From Neisseria sp. Marseille-Q6792 (lineage in GTDB: Bacteria; Pseudomonadota; Gammaproteobacteria; Burkholderiales; Neisseriaceae), in contig NZ_OW969598.1 in NCBI RefSeq assembly GCF_943181435.1, positions 124,001 through 188,000 of the forward strand: DNA of 64,000 nucleotides, written 5' to 3'. Shown here in pieces: positions 36,642-46,520 of the stretch. The notes under the pieces were generated by a model. It saw only the letters and a program-made list of their open reading frames with translations. It had not been told where the DNA came from and made no database searches. The translations under genes and the position numbers were made by a program. Positions within the stretch are counted from its first letter, which is position 1; each line of letters begins with the position of its first letter.

Positions 36642-37637
36642 ATGTTGAGAAAATTGTTGAAATGGTCTGCCGTTTTTTTGACCGTGTCGGCAGCCGTTTT
36701 CGCCGCGCTGCTTTTTGTCCCTAAAGACAACGGCAGGGCATACCGAATCAAGATTGCTAAAAATCAGGGTATTTCGTCGGTCGGCAGGAAGCTTGCCGAA
36801 GACCGCATCGTGTACAGCAGGCACGTATTGATGGCGGCAGCCTATGCCTTGGGTGTGCATAACAGGTTGCACACAGGTACGTACAGACTGCCTTCGGAAG
36901 TGTCGGCTTGGGATATTTTGCAGAAAATGCGCGGCGGCAGACCGGATTTGGTTACTGTACAGATTATCGAAGGGTCGCGTTTTTCGCATATGAGGAAAGT
37001 CATCGACGCAACGCCCGACATCGGACACGACACCAAAGGCTGGAGCAATGAAAAACTGATGGCGGAAGTTGCGCCCGATGCCTTCAGCGGCAATCCTGAA
37101 GGGCAGTTTTTTCCCGACAGTTACGAAGTTGACGCGGGTAGCAGCGACTTGCAGATTTACAAAGCTGCATACAAGGCAATGCAACGCCGCCTGAATGAGG
37201 CATGGGAAGGCAGGCAGGACGGGCTGCCTTATAAAAACCCTTATGAAATGCTGATTATGGCGAGCCTGATTGAGAAGGAAACCGGGCATGAAGCCGACCG
37301 CGACCATGTCGCTTCCGTCTTCGTCAACCGCCTGAAAATCGGTATGCGCCTGCAAACCGATCCGTCCGTGATTTACGGCATGGGTGCGGCATACAAGGGC
37401 AAAATCCGTAAAGCCGACCTGCGCCGCGACACGCCATACAACACCTACACGCGCGGCGGGCTGACGCCGACACCGATTGCGCTGTCCGGCAAGGCGGCAC
37501 TCGATGCCGCCGCCCATCCGTCCGGTGAGAAATACCTTTATTTTGTTTCTAAAATGGACGGTACGGGTTTGAGCCAGTTCAGTCATGACTTGACCGAACA
37601 CAACGCCGCCGTCCGCAAATATATTTTGAAAAAATAA
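36642..37637 (+). CDS. mltG: Endolytic murein transglycosylase MltG
   Basis: A 331-residue YceG-like protein with one N-terminal membrane helix (MLRKLLKWSAVFLTVSAAVF) and a LysM-like segment, then the catalytic region MLIMASLIEKETGHEADRDH containing the catalytic Glu, and VNRLKIGMRLQTDPSVIYG. It cuts nascent glycan strands and limits their length. The start at 36642 follows GGGAAT; one nine codons earlier is possible. It precedes tmk, the usual order in proteobacteria. Confidence 0.93.
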   Translation: MLRKLLKWSAVFLTVSAAVFAALLFVPKDNGRAYRIKIAKNQGISSVGRKLAEDRIVYSRHVLMAAAYALGVHNRLHTGTYRLPSEVSAWDILQKMRGGRPDLVTVQIIEGSRFSHMRKVIDATPDIGHDTKGWSNEKLMAEVAPDAFSGNPEGQFFPDSYEVDAGSSDLQIYKAAYKAMQRRLNEAWEGRQDGLPYKNPYEMLIMASLIEKETGHEADRDHVASVFVNRLKIGMRLQTDPSVIYGMGAAYKGKIRKADLRRDTPYNTYTRGGLTPTPIALSGKAALDAAAHPSGEKYLYFVSKMDGTGLSQFSHDLTEHNAAVRKYILKK

Positions 37638-37640
37638 ACC

Positions 37641-37676
37641 ATGCCGTCTGAAAAGTTTGTGTTTTCAGACGGCATA
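37641..37676 (+). terminator. DUS terminator between mltG and tmk
   Basis: ATGCCGTCTGAAAA and TTTTCAGACGGCAT flank a GTTTGTG loop, three bases after the mltG stop. The following tract is weak, so read-through to tmk is possible. Confidence 0.65.
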
Positions 37677-37696
37677 TCCTTGTCGGGAAAACTAAT

Positions 37697-38317
37697 ATGA
37701 AACCGCAATTCATCACTTTGGACGGCATAGACGGAGCCGGAAAATCCACCAACCTTGCCGTCATCAAAGCATGGTTTGAACGGAGGGGGCTGCCCGTACT
37801 GTTCACGCGCGAGCCGGGCGGAACGCCGGTCGGTGAGGCCTTGCGCGAAATCCTGCTCAACCCTGAAACCAAAGCCGGTTTGCGTGCGGAAACACTGATG
37901 ATGTTCGCCGCCAGAATGCAGCATATTGAAGACGTGATATTGCCCGCGCTTTCAGACGGCATCCATGTCGTGTCCGACCGTTTTACCGATGCGACCTTCG
38001 CCTATCAGGGCGGCGGGCGGGGGATGCCGTCTGAAGACATTGAAATATTGGAACATTGGGTGCAGGGCGGTTTGCGCCCCGATTTGACCCTGCTGTTGGA
38101 TGTGCCGCTGGAAGTATCGATGGCGCGTATCGGACAGTCGCGCGAGAAAGACCGGTTCGAGCAGGAGCAGGCGGATTTCTTTATGCGTGTGCGCGGCGTT
38201 TATCTCGACCGAGCCGCCGCCTGCCCGGAACGGTACGCCGTTATCGACAGTAACCGCAGCTTGGATGAAGTCAGAAATACCATAGAAAACGTGTTGGACG
38301 GACATTTCGGCTGTTGA
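37697..38317 (+). CDS. tmk: Thymidylate kinase
   Basis: A 206-residue kinase turning dTMP into dTDP. The P-loop is LDGIDGAGKSTN, the DR(Y/H) motif is VVSDRFTDATFAYQGGGRG, and the LID region is REKDRFEQEQADFF. Two uptake sequences are inside the coding region (SDGIHVV and GMPSEDIE), showing that the gene tolerates them at loops. It follows mltG by 59 bases. Confidence 0.95.
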   Translation: MKPQFITLDGIDGAGKSTNLAVIKAWFERRGLPVLFTREPGGTPVGEALREILLNPETKAGLRAETLMMFAARMQHIEDVILPALSDGIHVVSDRFTDATFAYQGGGRGMPSEDIEILEHWVQGGLRPDLTLLLDVPLEVSMARIGQSREKDRFEQEQADFFMRVRGVYLDRAAACPERYAVIDSNRSLDEVRNTIENVLDGHFGC

Positions 38318-38538
38318 TGCGGCAAATATTGAAACAAGCGCATCCGCCCTCGCCGAAAATCAAACGGCAGTGCCGCAGGTGAAAATGGCGGTATGCGCCA
38401 AACTTTCGGCATGATAGAATTACGCTCAGTTACAAGGCAGGATGCGTCGGCAATATTAACGAACCGCCCGTAACATGATGACCCGAAAGCGTTTCGGACA
38501 GTCCGATTCAAATCTTTTTCTCGCAACAGGATTGACAC

Positions 38539-39819
38539 ATGGAAAACTCATTAAAAGAAGCCGCCCTGCAGTTCCACGAATTCCCCGTGCCGGGCAAAAT
38601 CTCCGTTACCCCAACCAAATCTCTGGCCACTTCTAAAGATTTGGCGTTGGCGTACTCTCCTGGCGTAGCCGCTCCTTGTATGGAAATCCATGCCGATCCG
38701 CAAAATGCCTACAAATACACCGCCAAAGGCAACTTAGTCGCCGTCATTTCCAACGGTACGGCCGTTTTGGGCTTGGGCGACATCGGCGCGCTGGCGGGCA
38801 AACCCGTGATGGAAGGTAAAGGCGTATTGTTCAAAAAATTCGCCGGTGTGGATGTGTTCGACATCGAAATTGATGAAAAAGACCCGCAAAAACTGGTGGA
38901 CATCATCGCCGCTTTAGAGCCGACTTTCGGCGGCATCAATCTCGAAGACATCAAAGCACCCGAGTGTTTCTACATCGAACGCGAATTACGCAAACGTTGC
39001 AAAATCCCTGTATTCCACGACGACCAGCACGGTACGGCCATCATTACCGCCGCCGCCGTATTGAACGCCCTGCGTTTTACCGGTCGCAAAATCGAAGAAG
39101 CGACCTTGGTATGTTCCGGTGCGGGCGCGGCCGCGATTGCCTGCCTGAACCAACTGCTGGATTTGGGCTTAAAACGCGAAAACGTAACCGTTTGCGACTC
39201 CAAAGGCGTGATTTATAAAACCCGCGAAGACAAAGACCGTATGGATGAGTCCAAACAGTTCTACGCCATTGAAGACAACGGTCAACGCGTATTGGCCGAT
39301 GCGGTTAAAGGCAAAGACATCTTCTTGGGACTCTCCGGCGCGAACCTGCTGACCCCCGAAATGTTGAATACGATGAACGAAAAACCCATCGTGTTCGCTA
39401 TGGCCAACCCGAATCCGGAAATCCTGCCGCCGCTGGCGAAAGAAACCCGTCCGGACGTGGTTATCGGTACCGGCCGCTCCGACTTCCCGAACCAAGTCAA
39501 CAATGTATTGTGCTTCCCGTTCATCTTCCGGGGCGCGTTGGATGTCGGCGCGACCACCATCAACGAAGAAATGAAACGCGCTTGCGTGTATGCTTTGGCA
39601 GATTTGGCGATGGAAGAGGTAACTGAAGAAGTGGTTGCCGCTTACGGTAAGAAATTCGAATTCGGCGCGGAATACCTGATTCCGACTCCGTTCGATTCCC
39701 GCCTGCTGCCGCGCGTTGCTACGGCTGCCGCCAAAGCAGCGATGGAAAGCGGCGTGGCAACCCGTCCGATTGCCGACTTTGAAGCCTACGCCGCCAAGCT
39801 GGGCGAATGGAAGCTGTAA
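38539..39819 (+). CDS. maeB: NADP-type malic enzyme, short form
   Basis: A 426-residue enzyme oxidatively decarboxylating malate to pyruvate. Typical blocks are [60 protein letters not shown] (Rossmann motif) and [20 protein letters not shown]. The enteric MaeB is about 759 residues with a phosphotransacetylase-like C-terminal domain, absent here. The 221-base gap before it likely holds its promoter. NADP preference is inferred from the MaeB-type sequence. Confidence 0.9.
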   Translation: MENSLKEAALQFHEFPVPGKISVTPTKSLATSKDLALAYSPGVAAPCMEIHADPQNAYKYTAKGNLVAVISNGTAVLGLGDIGALAGKPVMEGKGVLFKKFAGVDVFDIEIDEKDPQKLVDIIAALEPTFGGINLEDIKAPECFYIERELRKRCKIPVFHDDQHGTAIITAAAVLNALRFTGRKIEEATLVCSGAGAAAIACLNQLLDLGLKRENVTVCDSKGVIYKTREDKDRMDESKQFYAIEDNGQRVLADAVKGKDIFLGLSGANLLTPEMLNTMNEKPIVFAMANPNPEILPPLAKETRPDVVIGTGRSDFPNQVNNVLCFPFIFRGALDVGATTINEEMKRACVYALADLAMEEVTEEVVAAYGKKFEFGAEYLIPTPFDSRLLPRVATAAAKAAMESGVATRPIADFEAYAAKLGEWKL

Positions 39820-39835
39820 GCCGTTTGTGGTTAAA

Positions 39836-39868
39836 ATGCCGTCTGAACTGTTTTCAGGCGGTATTTTG
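39836..39868 (+). terminator. DUS hairpin after the malic enzyme gene
   Basis: ATGCCGTCTGAA pairs imperfectly with TTCAGGCGGTAT, then TTTTGC. One arm has drifted from the uptake consensus while the stem is kept by G-T pairing. Confidence 0.6.
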
Positions 39869-39907
39869 CTGTCCGACGATTTGAAACCTGTCCCAAAAAG
39901 GAAAAAT

Positions 39908-40180
39908 ATGGAACCCGTCCGTTACAACATCAACAACACGCCTGAAATCCAAAACGACAACGCCCCCGTCATGACGACAGGACAATGGGTGTTGACGATG
40001 ATTGTTTTCATGATTCCTTTGGTTAACATCATTATGCTTTTTGTTTGGGCGTTCGGCAGAGGCAACCCTAATCGTGCCAATTTCTGTAAAGCGCTGTTGC
40101 TTATTTACCTTATTGGTTCGCTTATCGGTTTGATTTTCATATTGCTTATAGGTGGGTCTGCATCGGGTACGCATTATTAA
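39908..40180 (+). CDS. Small membrane protein
   Basis: A 90-residue protein starting [20 protein letters not shown] after GGAAAAAT. Two hydrophobic segments (about residues 27-46 and 61-82) flank [14 protein letters not shown]. This layout is common among small neisserial membrane proteins of unknown function. It ends at 40180, 38 bases before the chosen lpxK start. Confidence 0.7.
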   Translation: MEPVRYNINNTPEIQNDNAPVMTTGQWVLTMIVFMIPLVNIIMLFVWAFGRGNPNRANFCKALLLIYLIGSLIGLIFILLIGGSASGTHY

Positions 40181-40218
40181 TGCACCGGCTGATTCTGCTT
40201 CGCAGATTTGTATCGAAT

Positions 40219-41256
40219 ATGCCGAATTGTTTCAAATTTCATACCCTTATTGAACGGCATTGGCAAAAACCTTATCCGGTTTTGTCTTTTCTGCTTAAGC
40301 CGCTCTCCGGGCTGTTTGCCAAAATTGCGGTAAAACGGCGGGTGGATTTTTTATCGGGAAAACGGCAAAGCGAAAAGCTGTCCGTGCCTGTGGTCGTGGT
40401 CGGCAATATTCACGCGGGTGGGACGGGGAAAACGCCGATTGTTGCCGCGCTGGTGTCGGGTTTGCAGGAAAAGGGCGTCAAGGTCGGCATCATCAGCCGA
40501 GGCTACGGGCGCAAGAGCAAGGCGGTTCATGTATTGAATGCCGAGAGCCGAGCGGAAGATGCGGGCGATGAGCCTTTGCTGCTGTTCCGCAAAACCGGTG
40601 CGCCGACGGCGGTGGGCAGCAGCCGTGCGGAGGCAGGCAGGGCGTTGCTGGCGGCGCATCCCGACATCGGACTGATTGTGGCGGACGACGGTTTGCAGCA
40701 TTACGCCCTGCGGCGGGATGTGGAAATTGCGGTGTTTCCGGCGGCGGATACAGGGCGTACGGATTTAGATTTGCTGCCCAACGGCAGTTTGCGCGAACCT
40801 TTGTCGAGATTGGAAAGCGTGGATGCGGTGGTGGTCGGCGGCAGGGCGGCGGATGGTTTTATGCCGTCTGAACATTTGTTCGGCAGCCGTATTGAGGCGG
40901 GTGCGGTTTACCGTTTGAACCGGCCGTCTGAAAAACTGGATATTTCGACATTGTCAGGGAAGCGCGTCGCAGCGGTTGCCGGTATCGCCAGACCGCAGCG
41001 TTTCTTCGATACTCTGACACACATGGGCATCCGCCTTGACCAAACGGTTGCTCTGCCCGACCATGCCAATATTTCCAATCGGGATTTGCCGCCTGCCGAT
41101 GTGGTGCTGGTAACTGAAAAAGATGCGGTCAAATTTTCAGACGGCATTTGCACCGATAATGTTTGGGTGCTGCCGGTTTGTGCGATAATCGAACCTGATT
41201 TGGCGGCGTTTGTGTTGGCACGTTTGAAAAAAAACAAGATGCCGTCTGAAAGCTAA
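40219..41256 (+). CDS. lpxK: Tetraacyldisaccharide 4'-kinase
   Basis: A 345-residue inner-membrane kinase that phosphorylates lipid A precursor at the 4' position. The P-loop is [20 protein letters not shown], followed by ISRGYGRK and [20 protein letters not shown]. The start at 40219 ([20 protein letters not shown]) matches the family; another ATG 13 codons upstream touches the previous stop. The last residues (NKMPSES) are an uptake sequence, and others encode FMPSEHLF and FSDGIC. Confidence 0.94.
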   Translation: MPNCFKFHTLIERHWQKPYPVLSFLLKPLSGLFAKIAVKRRVDFLSGKRQSEKLSVPVVVVGNIHAGGTGKTPIVAALVSGLQEKGVKVGIISRGYGRKSKAVHVLNAESRAEDAGDEPLLLFRKTGAPTAVGSSRAEAGRALLAAHPDIGLIVADDGLQHYALRRDVEIAVFPAADTGRTDLDLLPNGSLREPLSRLESVDAVVVGGRAADGFMPSEHLFGSRIEAGAVYRLNRPSEKLDISTLSGKRVAAVAGIARPQRFFDTLTHMGIRLDQTVALPDHANISNRDLPPADVVLVTEKDAVKFSDGICTDNVWVLPVCAIIEPDLAAFVLARLKKNKMPSES

Positions 41257-41300
41257 GTGTTTTATCCTGAGTACCCTTATTTTGATTTTTGGAGAAAAAA

Positions 41301-41840
41301 ATGAAAAAAATAATGATGTTATGTGCTGTTGCCTTGTCTGTTTCGGCGTGTGTCAGCACCGAATTGTCATCGGCAAACAAGCCATATAATCCGTCGAGCG
41401 ATGCGCGCATCCGCCTGTACGGACAAAACGGCAGACCCACTGTTTTAACCATCGATCCCAAAGGCAAAGCGGAAAAAGTCGTCGTAGGCGGCGGTATGGG
41501 ACAGAGCATGGCATCCCTTTTCCATCTGAAAGGGAATGAAAGCATCGGTATGCCTGAATCTGAATTCAGTAAAAATCCTTCACAATTCAACAATATCGGT
41601 TCAAACGCATTTTTCAAAGAGTTTATCATTCCGGCAAATGTGGAAATTGCTTTGAAAAATACGATTAACGCGCCCGCCCATGTCATGAAAAATGCACAGG
41701 GAAACACGGTTTATAAACGGTATCTTAGCTGTGATGCCGGTACTTTGACGTTTAAACCCGAAGCAGGCAAGGATTATGAAGCCGTTCCTGCACCGTCAAC
41801 CCATCAATGCGGTATCCAATTGATTGAGTTGCAGAAATAA
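41301..41840 (+). CDS. Putative lipoprotein, unknown function
   Basis: A 179-residue protein with TTTGGAG upstream. The N-terminus MKKIMMLCAVALSVSACVST has a lipobox (VSAC), so it is likely acylated. The mature part is mixed beta/alpha with two further Cys (YLSCDAG, HQCGIQ) that may pair. No family was recognised. It lies between lpxK and the DUF2059 gene in the same direction. Confidence 0.72.
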   Translation: MKKIMMLCAVALSVSACVSTELSSANKPYNPSSDARIRLYGQNGRPTVLTIDPKGKAEKVVVGGGMGQSMASLFHLKGNESIGMPESEFSKNPSQFNNIGSNAFFKEFIIPANVEIALKNTINAPAHVMKNAQGNTVYKRYLSCDAGTLTFKPEAGKDYEAVPAPSTHQCGIQLIELQK

Positions 41841-41951
41841 TGGTTTGATTGTGGAAAATATGCCCACACTTGACCGCGCATCAGGCGTTGTCTTGTGTTG
41901 CGCGGTGATTGGTGTTTTAAAAACGAAATTTCCAGTCCGGAGGAGTCTTTG

Positions 41952-42527
41952 ATGAAACTGAAAACCTTACTGCTTGCCGCCGCATTCGTATGCACCAATG
42001 CTTTTGCCGCCCCGCCCAGCGACGCGTCGCTGGAGCGTTGGCTGGATACGCAGAATTTTGACCGGGATATAGAAAAAAATATGATTGAGGGCTTTAATGC
42101 CGGATTTAAACCGTATGCGGACAAAGCCCTTGCCGAAATGCCGGAAGAGAAAAAAGATCAGGCGGCAAAAGCCTTTAACCGCTATCGTGAGAATGTTTTG
42201 AAAGATTTGATCACGCCCGAAGTGAAACAGGCTGTCCGCAATACTTTATTGAAGAATGCCCGTGAGATATACACGCAAGAAGAAATTGACGGCATGATTG
42301 CCTTTTACGGTTCGCCTGTCGGTCAGTCCGTCGTTGCCAAAAATCCGCGCTTAATCAAGAAATCGATGAGTGAAATAGCGGTATCTTGGACTGCATTGTC
42401 AGGGAAAATCGCGCGACATCATCTGCCCGAGTTTACGGAAGAGTTGCGACGCATCATCTGCGGCGGTAAAAATCCCGATGCGGGCTGTAAACAAGCCGGA
42501 CAGCTTGGGAAAAGGCATCAGAAATAA
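41952..42527 (+). CDS. DUF2059 family exported protein
   Basis: A 191-residue protein with CGGAGGAG upstream and a signal peptide (MKLKTLLLAAAFVCTNAFAA, cut after AFA). The C-terminal portion (IYTQEEIDGMIAFYGSPVGQ, then SVVAKNPRL) is the DUF2059 signature. Two late Cys (IICGG, AGCKQ) may form a disulfide. Its function is unknown; the location is periplasmic. Confidence 0.82.
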   Translation: MKLKTLLLAAAFVCTNAFAAPPSDASLERWLDTQNFDRDIEKNMIEGFNAGFKPYADKALAEMPEEKKDQAAKAFNRYRENVLKDLITPEVKQAVRNTLLKNAREIYTQEEIDGMIAFYGSPVGQSVVAKNPRLIKKSMSEIAVSWTALSGKIARHHLPEFTEELRRIICGGKNPDAGCKQAGQLGKRHQK

Positions 42528-42576
42528 ATAATAGCCGCCTGAAATATTTCAGAGGGCATCCGATTGATTAAACTAT

Positions 42577-42731
42577 TATAGTGGATTAACAAAAACCAGT
42601 ACGGCGTTGCCTCGCCTTAGCTCAAAGAGAACGATTCTCTAAGGTGCTGAAGCACCAAGTGAATCGGTTCCGTACTATCTGTACTGTCTGCGGCTTCGTC
42701 GCCTTATCCTGATTTTTGTTAATCCACTATA
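42577..42731 (+). repeat. Correia repeat enclosed element (CREE), 155 bp, full length
   Basis: Terminal inverted repeats TATAGTGGATTAACAAAAA and its complement bound 155 bases whose interior (GTACGGCGTTGCCTCGCC, then GTACTGTCTGCGGCTTCGTC) is the Correia core. CREEs behave as neisserial MITEs and often bring promoters or RNase III sites. This one ends 17 bases before the ycaR start. A degenerate uptake-sequence hairpin at 42531-42560 precedes it. Confidence 0.95.
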
Positions 42732-42748
42732 AACTCGAAAGAGACCCT

Positions 42749-42931
42749 ATGGAAAAAAAATTCTTAGACATCCTCGTCTGCCCCGTTACCAAAGGCAGGC
42801 TGGAATATCATCAGGACAAACAGGAATTGTGGAGCCGTCAGGCGAAGCTGGCGTATCCGATTAAAGACGGCATTCCCTATATGCTGGAAAACGAAGCACG
42901 AGCGTTGAGCGAAGAGGAACTCAAAGCATGA
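42749..42931 (+). CDS. ycaR: Trm112/YcaR family protein (UPF0434)
   Basis: A 60-residue protein starting [20 protein letters not shown]. It keeps only a partial Trm112 zinc-site pattern (CPVTKG). YcaR-type genes are conserved next to kdsB, here overlapping its start by four bases. The function is unknown. The upstream CREE replaces or supplies the promoter region, with eight A in the first codons. Confidence 0.87.
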
Positions 42932-43674
42932 CCGAATTCGTCGTATTGATTCCGGCGCGGCTGGATTCATCGCGCCTACCCGGAAAAGCCTTGGCGGACA
43001 TCCACGGCAAACCGATGGTCGTGCGCGTTGCCGAACAGGCGGCAAAAAGTAAAGCCGCGCGCGTCGTCGTTGCTACCGACCATCCCGATATTCAGACGGC
43101 CTGTCAGGCGCACGGCGTCGAAGTCGTCATGACTTCAAACCGGCACGAAAGCGGCACGACGCGCCTTGCCGAAGCCGCTGCCGCGCTGAAACTGCCGCAA
43201 CATCTGGTGGTTGTCAACGTACAGGGCGACGAGCCGCTGATTGCCCCCGAACTCATCGACCGCACTGCCGAAGTCTTGGTGGAAAACAACGTCCAAATGG
43301 CGACCGCTGCCCACGAATTGCACGATTTCGACGAATTGATGAATCCTAACGCCGTCAAAGTTGTCCTCGACAAAAACCACAACGCCATCTACTTCAGCCG
43401 CGCCCCGATTCCCTATCCGCGCGATGCAATGCGTGCCGGAAAACGCGAAATGCTCCTGCGCCATATCGGCATCTACGCTTACCGAGCCGGCTTCCTGCAA
43501 CGCTATGCCGAAATGAGCGTCTCGCCGCTGGAAACCATCGAATCGCTGGAACAACTGCGCGTCCTGTGGCACGGCTACCCGATTGCCGTCGAAACCGCCA
43601 AAGAAGCCCCCGCCGCCGGTGTGGATACGCAGGAAGATTTGGACAGGGTTCGCGCCGTATTTCAGACCGTATAA
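42928..43674 (+). CDS. kdsB: CMP-KDO synthetase
   Basis: A 248-residue cytidylyltransferase activating KDO for lipooligosaccharide core synthesis. The N-terminal [20 protein letters not shown] binds CTP, with [19 protein letters not shown] (metal site) and HIGIYAYR downstream. It overlaps ycaR by ATGA and is followed 22 bases later by an uncharacterised helical gene. It belongs to the same outer-membrane theme as lpxK upstream. Confidence 0.95.
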
Positions 43675-43696
43675 AACAGGTTCAAAGGGAAAAGAT

Positions 43697-44212
43697 ATGC
43701 AGCAACATATTGAAAAGTGGCAACACTTGAGTCGTGAAGAACAGAAAATCCTTGCCGAAGTATCGGGTCTCGTGCAAAACGATGATCAGGAGGTTCACTA
43801 TGAAATGCTCAAATTGAACGCACCCGACGAAGCTAGCGGCGAATTTTGGTTCAGAATGGCAGAAATACTCAGCACCCTGCCGCCCAACCGGTCCCTCGAC
43901 CTTAGAATGAACGGCGGCAGGCTGGCGACCGCCGTATCCATCCTTTCCGTCATGATTGAAGACAATCCCGACATACCGCAGCTTTGGGCGCAAAAAATTA
44001 CCGCCCTCAACTATTTGGCACACGGACACAAAGCCCGTGCCGACGGTTTGGCACAACAGCCCGATAAAGCGGCAGAAGCCAACGAGGAGGAATACCTGAC
44101 CAAAGCCCTGTCGCAAAACCTGCTGTCAACATTGGATGCGGCACTTGCACGTTTTCCTGAAGACGCGTGGTTTCAGGAAGCTAAGCAAGATGCCCAAAAG
44201 CATTTTTTATGA
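43697..44212 (+). CDS. Hypothetical helical-repeat protein, 171 aa
   Basis: Starts at 43697 after AAGGGAAAAG (MQQHIEKWQHLSREEQKILA). It is acidic, soluble and wholly helical, with a possible TPR-like pattern in the middle (AVSILSVMIEDNPDIPQLWA, and ALNYLAHGHKARADG). It is 22 bases downstream of kdsB so is probably co-transcribed. No family assignment. Confidence 0.75.
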   Translation: MQQHIEKWQHLSREEQKILAEVSGLVQNDDQEVHYEMLKLNAPDEASGEFWFRMAEILSTLPPNRSLDLRMNGGRLATAVSILSVMIEDNPDIPQLWAQKITALNYLAHGHKARADGLAQQPDKAAEANEEEYLTKALSQNLLSTLDAALARFPEDAWFQEAKQDAQKHFL

Positions 44213-44402
44213 GGATTTGATTGATAAGAAAAGTAATGCGCCCCTCTGATAGGACGCAATATATAAGGATATTTTGTTTTGAGAAACGCCGATTGCTAGT
44301 ATTAATGAGGTAAATATTATTTAATTTCAAGATGCTGATATTTATACTTCCTGTTTCTTCTTGACGGTATCAACAAAGTTAATTACAATTCTGCTTTCCT
44401 TA

Positions 44403-44495
44403 GGAGTAATGGCTGAGAGGCTGAAGGCACTTCCCTGCTAAGGAAGCATGTGGGGTCAACCTGCATCGAGGGTTCGAATCCCTCTTACTCCGCCA
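44403..44495 (+). tRNA. tRNA-Ser (anticodon GCT)
   Basis: A 93-base class II tRNA: acceptor GGAGTAA pairs with TTACTCC, the anticodon stem CTTCC/GGAAG holds loop CTGCTAA giving GCT, a long variable arm follows (CATGTGGGG to CCTGCATC), and the T loop is TTCGAAT. The CCA end is encoded. The 190 bases before it hold only its promoter region. Confidence 0.97.
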
Positions 44496-44505
44496 GATAA
44501 AAAAA

Positions 44506-44537
44506 TAGACGCTGTGTTTTACAGCGTCTATTTTTTT
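44506..44537 (+). terminator. Terminator after tRNA-Ser
   Basis: TAGACGCTGT pairs with ACAGCGTCTA across GTTTT, then T7. Confidence 0.85.
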
Positions 44538-44546
44538 ATGCAATTT

Positions 44547-44612
44547 TATAGCGGGTTGACAAAACCAGTATGGTATTGCCCTGTCTTGATTTTGAATTTT
44601 GTTAATCCGAGA
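44547..44612 (+). repeat. Degenerate, internally deleted CREE fragment
   Basis: TATAGCGGGTTGACAAAACC at one end and GATTTTGAATTTTGTTAATC at the other are drifted versions of the Correia ends, enclosing only about 25 bases of altered core. It compares to the intact copy at 42577-42731 with most of the middle missing. It lies ahead of trpA. Confidence 0.65.
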
Positions 44613-44766
44613 TGTTTGCCGTTTATTTCTGCCTCGTTCAAACGGCGGCTCTGATCTACGCGGTTTCTGTTTGCCGTATTCGCCTATCCGTACCGCAAAT
44701 GTTATACTGGGAAAAATTTACTGATTGTGTTTTACGGCATATTTGCCGATAGGATGGAAGAGACAA

Positions 44767-45552
44767 ATGAGCAGAATCCGGCAGGCTTTTGCCGCTTTGG
44801 ATGGCGGAAAGGCATTGATTCCCTATATTACGGTGGGCGATCCCGATATTCGGACAACTTTGGCAATAATGCACAGTATGGTTGCAAATGGTGCGGATAT
44901 TTTAGAGTTGGGTGTGCCTTTTTCCGACCCGATGGCAGACGGGCCGGTTATTCAGCGTGCGGCGGAACGGGCGTTGGTAAACGGTGTTTCTCTGCGCGAT
45001 GTCTTGGATGTTGTCAGAAAGTTTCGTGAGACCGATACTCAAACGCCGGTTGTTTTGATGGGGTATTTGAATCCCATACATAAGATGAGTTATCGGGAGT
45101 TTGCTCAGGAAGCCGCAAAGGCGGGGGTGGATGGTGTGTTGACAGTGGATTCCCCCATTGAAACCATCGATTCTTTATATCGCGAGCTGAAAGGCAACGG
45201 GGTTGACTGTATTTTCCTGATTGCACCTACAACGACTGAACGGCGCATTAAGACCATTGCACAATTTGCAGGTGGTTTCGTCTATTATGTATCGCTTAAA
45301 GGGGTCACGGGTGCGGCAAGTTTGGATACGGATGAAGTTTCGAGTAGAATAGAGTATTTGCGTCAGTATATAGATATTCCCATCGGTGTCGGTTTCGGTA
45401 TCAGCAATGCGGAAAGTGCACGCAAAATCGGTCGGGTTGCCGACGCAGTTATTGTTGGCAGCCGGATTGTGAAAGAAATCGAAAACAATACAGGCAACGA
45501 GGCTGCCGCCGTCGGTGCTTTGGTAAAAGAGTTGAAGGATGCCGTGCGCTGA
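44767..45552 (+). CDS. trpA: Tryptophan synthase alpha chain
   Basis: A 261-residue TIM barrel that cleaves indole-3-glycerol phosphate. Catalytic Glu is in LELGVPFSDPMADGPVIQRA and Asp in GVDGVLTVDSPIE. GFGISNAESAR binds phosphate. GGAAGAGAC precedes the start at 44767. It is placed before accD rather than after trpB, so the trp genes are scattered in this genome (trpF is 15 kb away). Confidence 0.95.
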   Translation: MSRIRQAFAALDGGKALIPYITVGDPDIRTTLAIMHSMVANGADILELGVPFSDPMADGPVIQRAAERALVNGVSLRDVLDVVRKFRETDTQTPVVLMGYLNPIHKMSYREFAQEAAKAGVDGVLTVDSPIETIDSLYRELKGNGVDCIFLIAPTTTERRIKTIAQFAGGFVYYVSLKGVTGAASLDTDEVSSRIEYLRQYIDIPIGVGFGISNAESARKIGRVADAVIVGSRIVKEIENNTGNEAAAVGALVKELKDAVR

Positions 45553-45589
45553 CGGCGGTTCCTCATCCTGAATATTTTAGGAGTTGTCC

Positions 45590-46462
45590 ATGAGCTGGTT
45601 AGATAAAATCCTGCCACCCAAAATCAAGAATCGCGGAAAAGACGGTTCTTCCAATGTTCCCGAGGGTCTATGGCACAAATGCCCGTCTTGTTCGGCAACC
45701 GTTTATTCTACCGAGTTGCAGCAGAACAATCAGGTTTGTCCGAAATGCAACCACCACAATCCGTTGTCGGCACGGCAACGCCTGAATCTGCTTTTGGATG
45801 AGGATGGCAGAGAGGAGGTTGCCGGAAATGTCAAACCGACAGATCCTTTGAAGTTTAAAGACAGTAAAAAATATCCGGATCGTTTGAGTGCGGCACGCAA
45901 GCTGACCGGGGAAGATGATGCTTTGGTGGTAATGAAAGGCAAGATGAACGGCCTGCCCGTTGTGGTTGCTGCGTTTGAGTTCCGCTTTATCGGCGGTTCG
46001 ATGGGTTCGGTTGTGGGCGAACGATTCGTACAAGGTATCCGTCGGGCGGTTGCCGACAATTGTCCGTTCGTCTGTGTGGCGGCTTCCGGCGGTGCGCGTA
46101 TGCAGGAGGGTGTGAACTCATTGATGCAGATGACGAAAACCAGTGCCGCGCTGCACTTGTTGACGGAAAAACGTCTGCCGTTTATATCGGTATTGACCGA
46201 TCCGACCATGGGCGGCGTATCCGCCAGCTTTGCTTTCCTCGGCGATGTCGTATTGGCCGAACCCAATGCCCTAATCGGTTTTGCGGGACCGCGCGTGATT
46301 GAGCAGACTGTACGGGAAACCTTGCCGGAAGGCTTCCAGCGTGCTGAGTTTTTACTGGAAAAAGGCGCAATCGACCAGATTGTCGACCGGCGTGAGATGA
46401 AGCAGCGAATCAGCAGTTTGATTACGTTGTTGCTCCGTCAGGACAAAGTTGCCGCCGCATGA
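45590..46462 (+). CDS. accD: Acetyl-CoA carboxylase carboxyltransferase beta subunit
   Basis: A 290-residue subunit of the enzyme committing acetyl-CoA to fatty acid synthesis. The N-terminal zinc ribbon is CPSC, 15 residues, CPKC. The crotonase-like core includes [20 protein letters not shown] and [19 protein letters not shown]. Start at 45590 ([20 protein letters not shown]) after GGAGTTGTCC. It follows trpA by 37 bases. Confidence 0.96.
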   Translation: MSWLDKILPPKIKNRGKDGSSNVPEGLWHKCPSCSATVYSTELQQNNQVCPKCNHHNPLSARQRLNLLLDEDGREEVAGNVKPTDPLKFKDSKKYPDRLSAARKLTGEDDALVVMKGKMNGLPVVVAAFEFRFIGGSMGSVVGERFVQGIRRAVADNCPFVCVAASGGARMQEGVNSLMQMTKTSAALHLLTEKRLPFISVLTDPTMGGVSASFAFLGDVVLAEPNALIGFAGPRVIEQTVRETLPEGFQRAEFLLEKGAIDQIVDRREMKQRISSLITLLLRQDKVAAA

Positions 46463-46477
46463 TGCCTGATAATGCGA

Positions 46478-46511
46478 ATGCCGTCTGAAAATTGTTTCAG
46501 ACGGCATTTTT
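46478..46511. terminator. Shared DUS terminator between convergent accD and the CNP1-like gene
   Basis: ATGCCGTCTGAAA and TTTCAGACGGCAT with an ATTG loop, then TTTTT on the + side. It is in a 58-base convergent gap. Confidence 0.8.
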
Positions 46512-46520
46512 ATATCCGGT

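Noticed and set aside
42749..42765. A8 run at the ycaR start as a phase-variation tract
   Set aside because: Eight A in Lys codons is short for slippage, and ycaR is a housekeeping-linked gene; nothing suggests switching.
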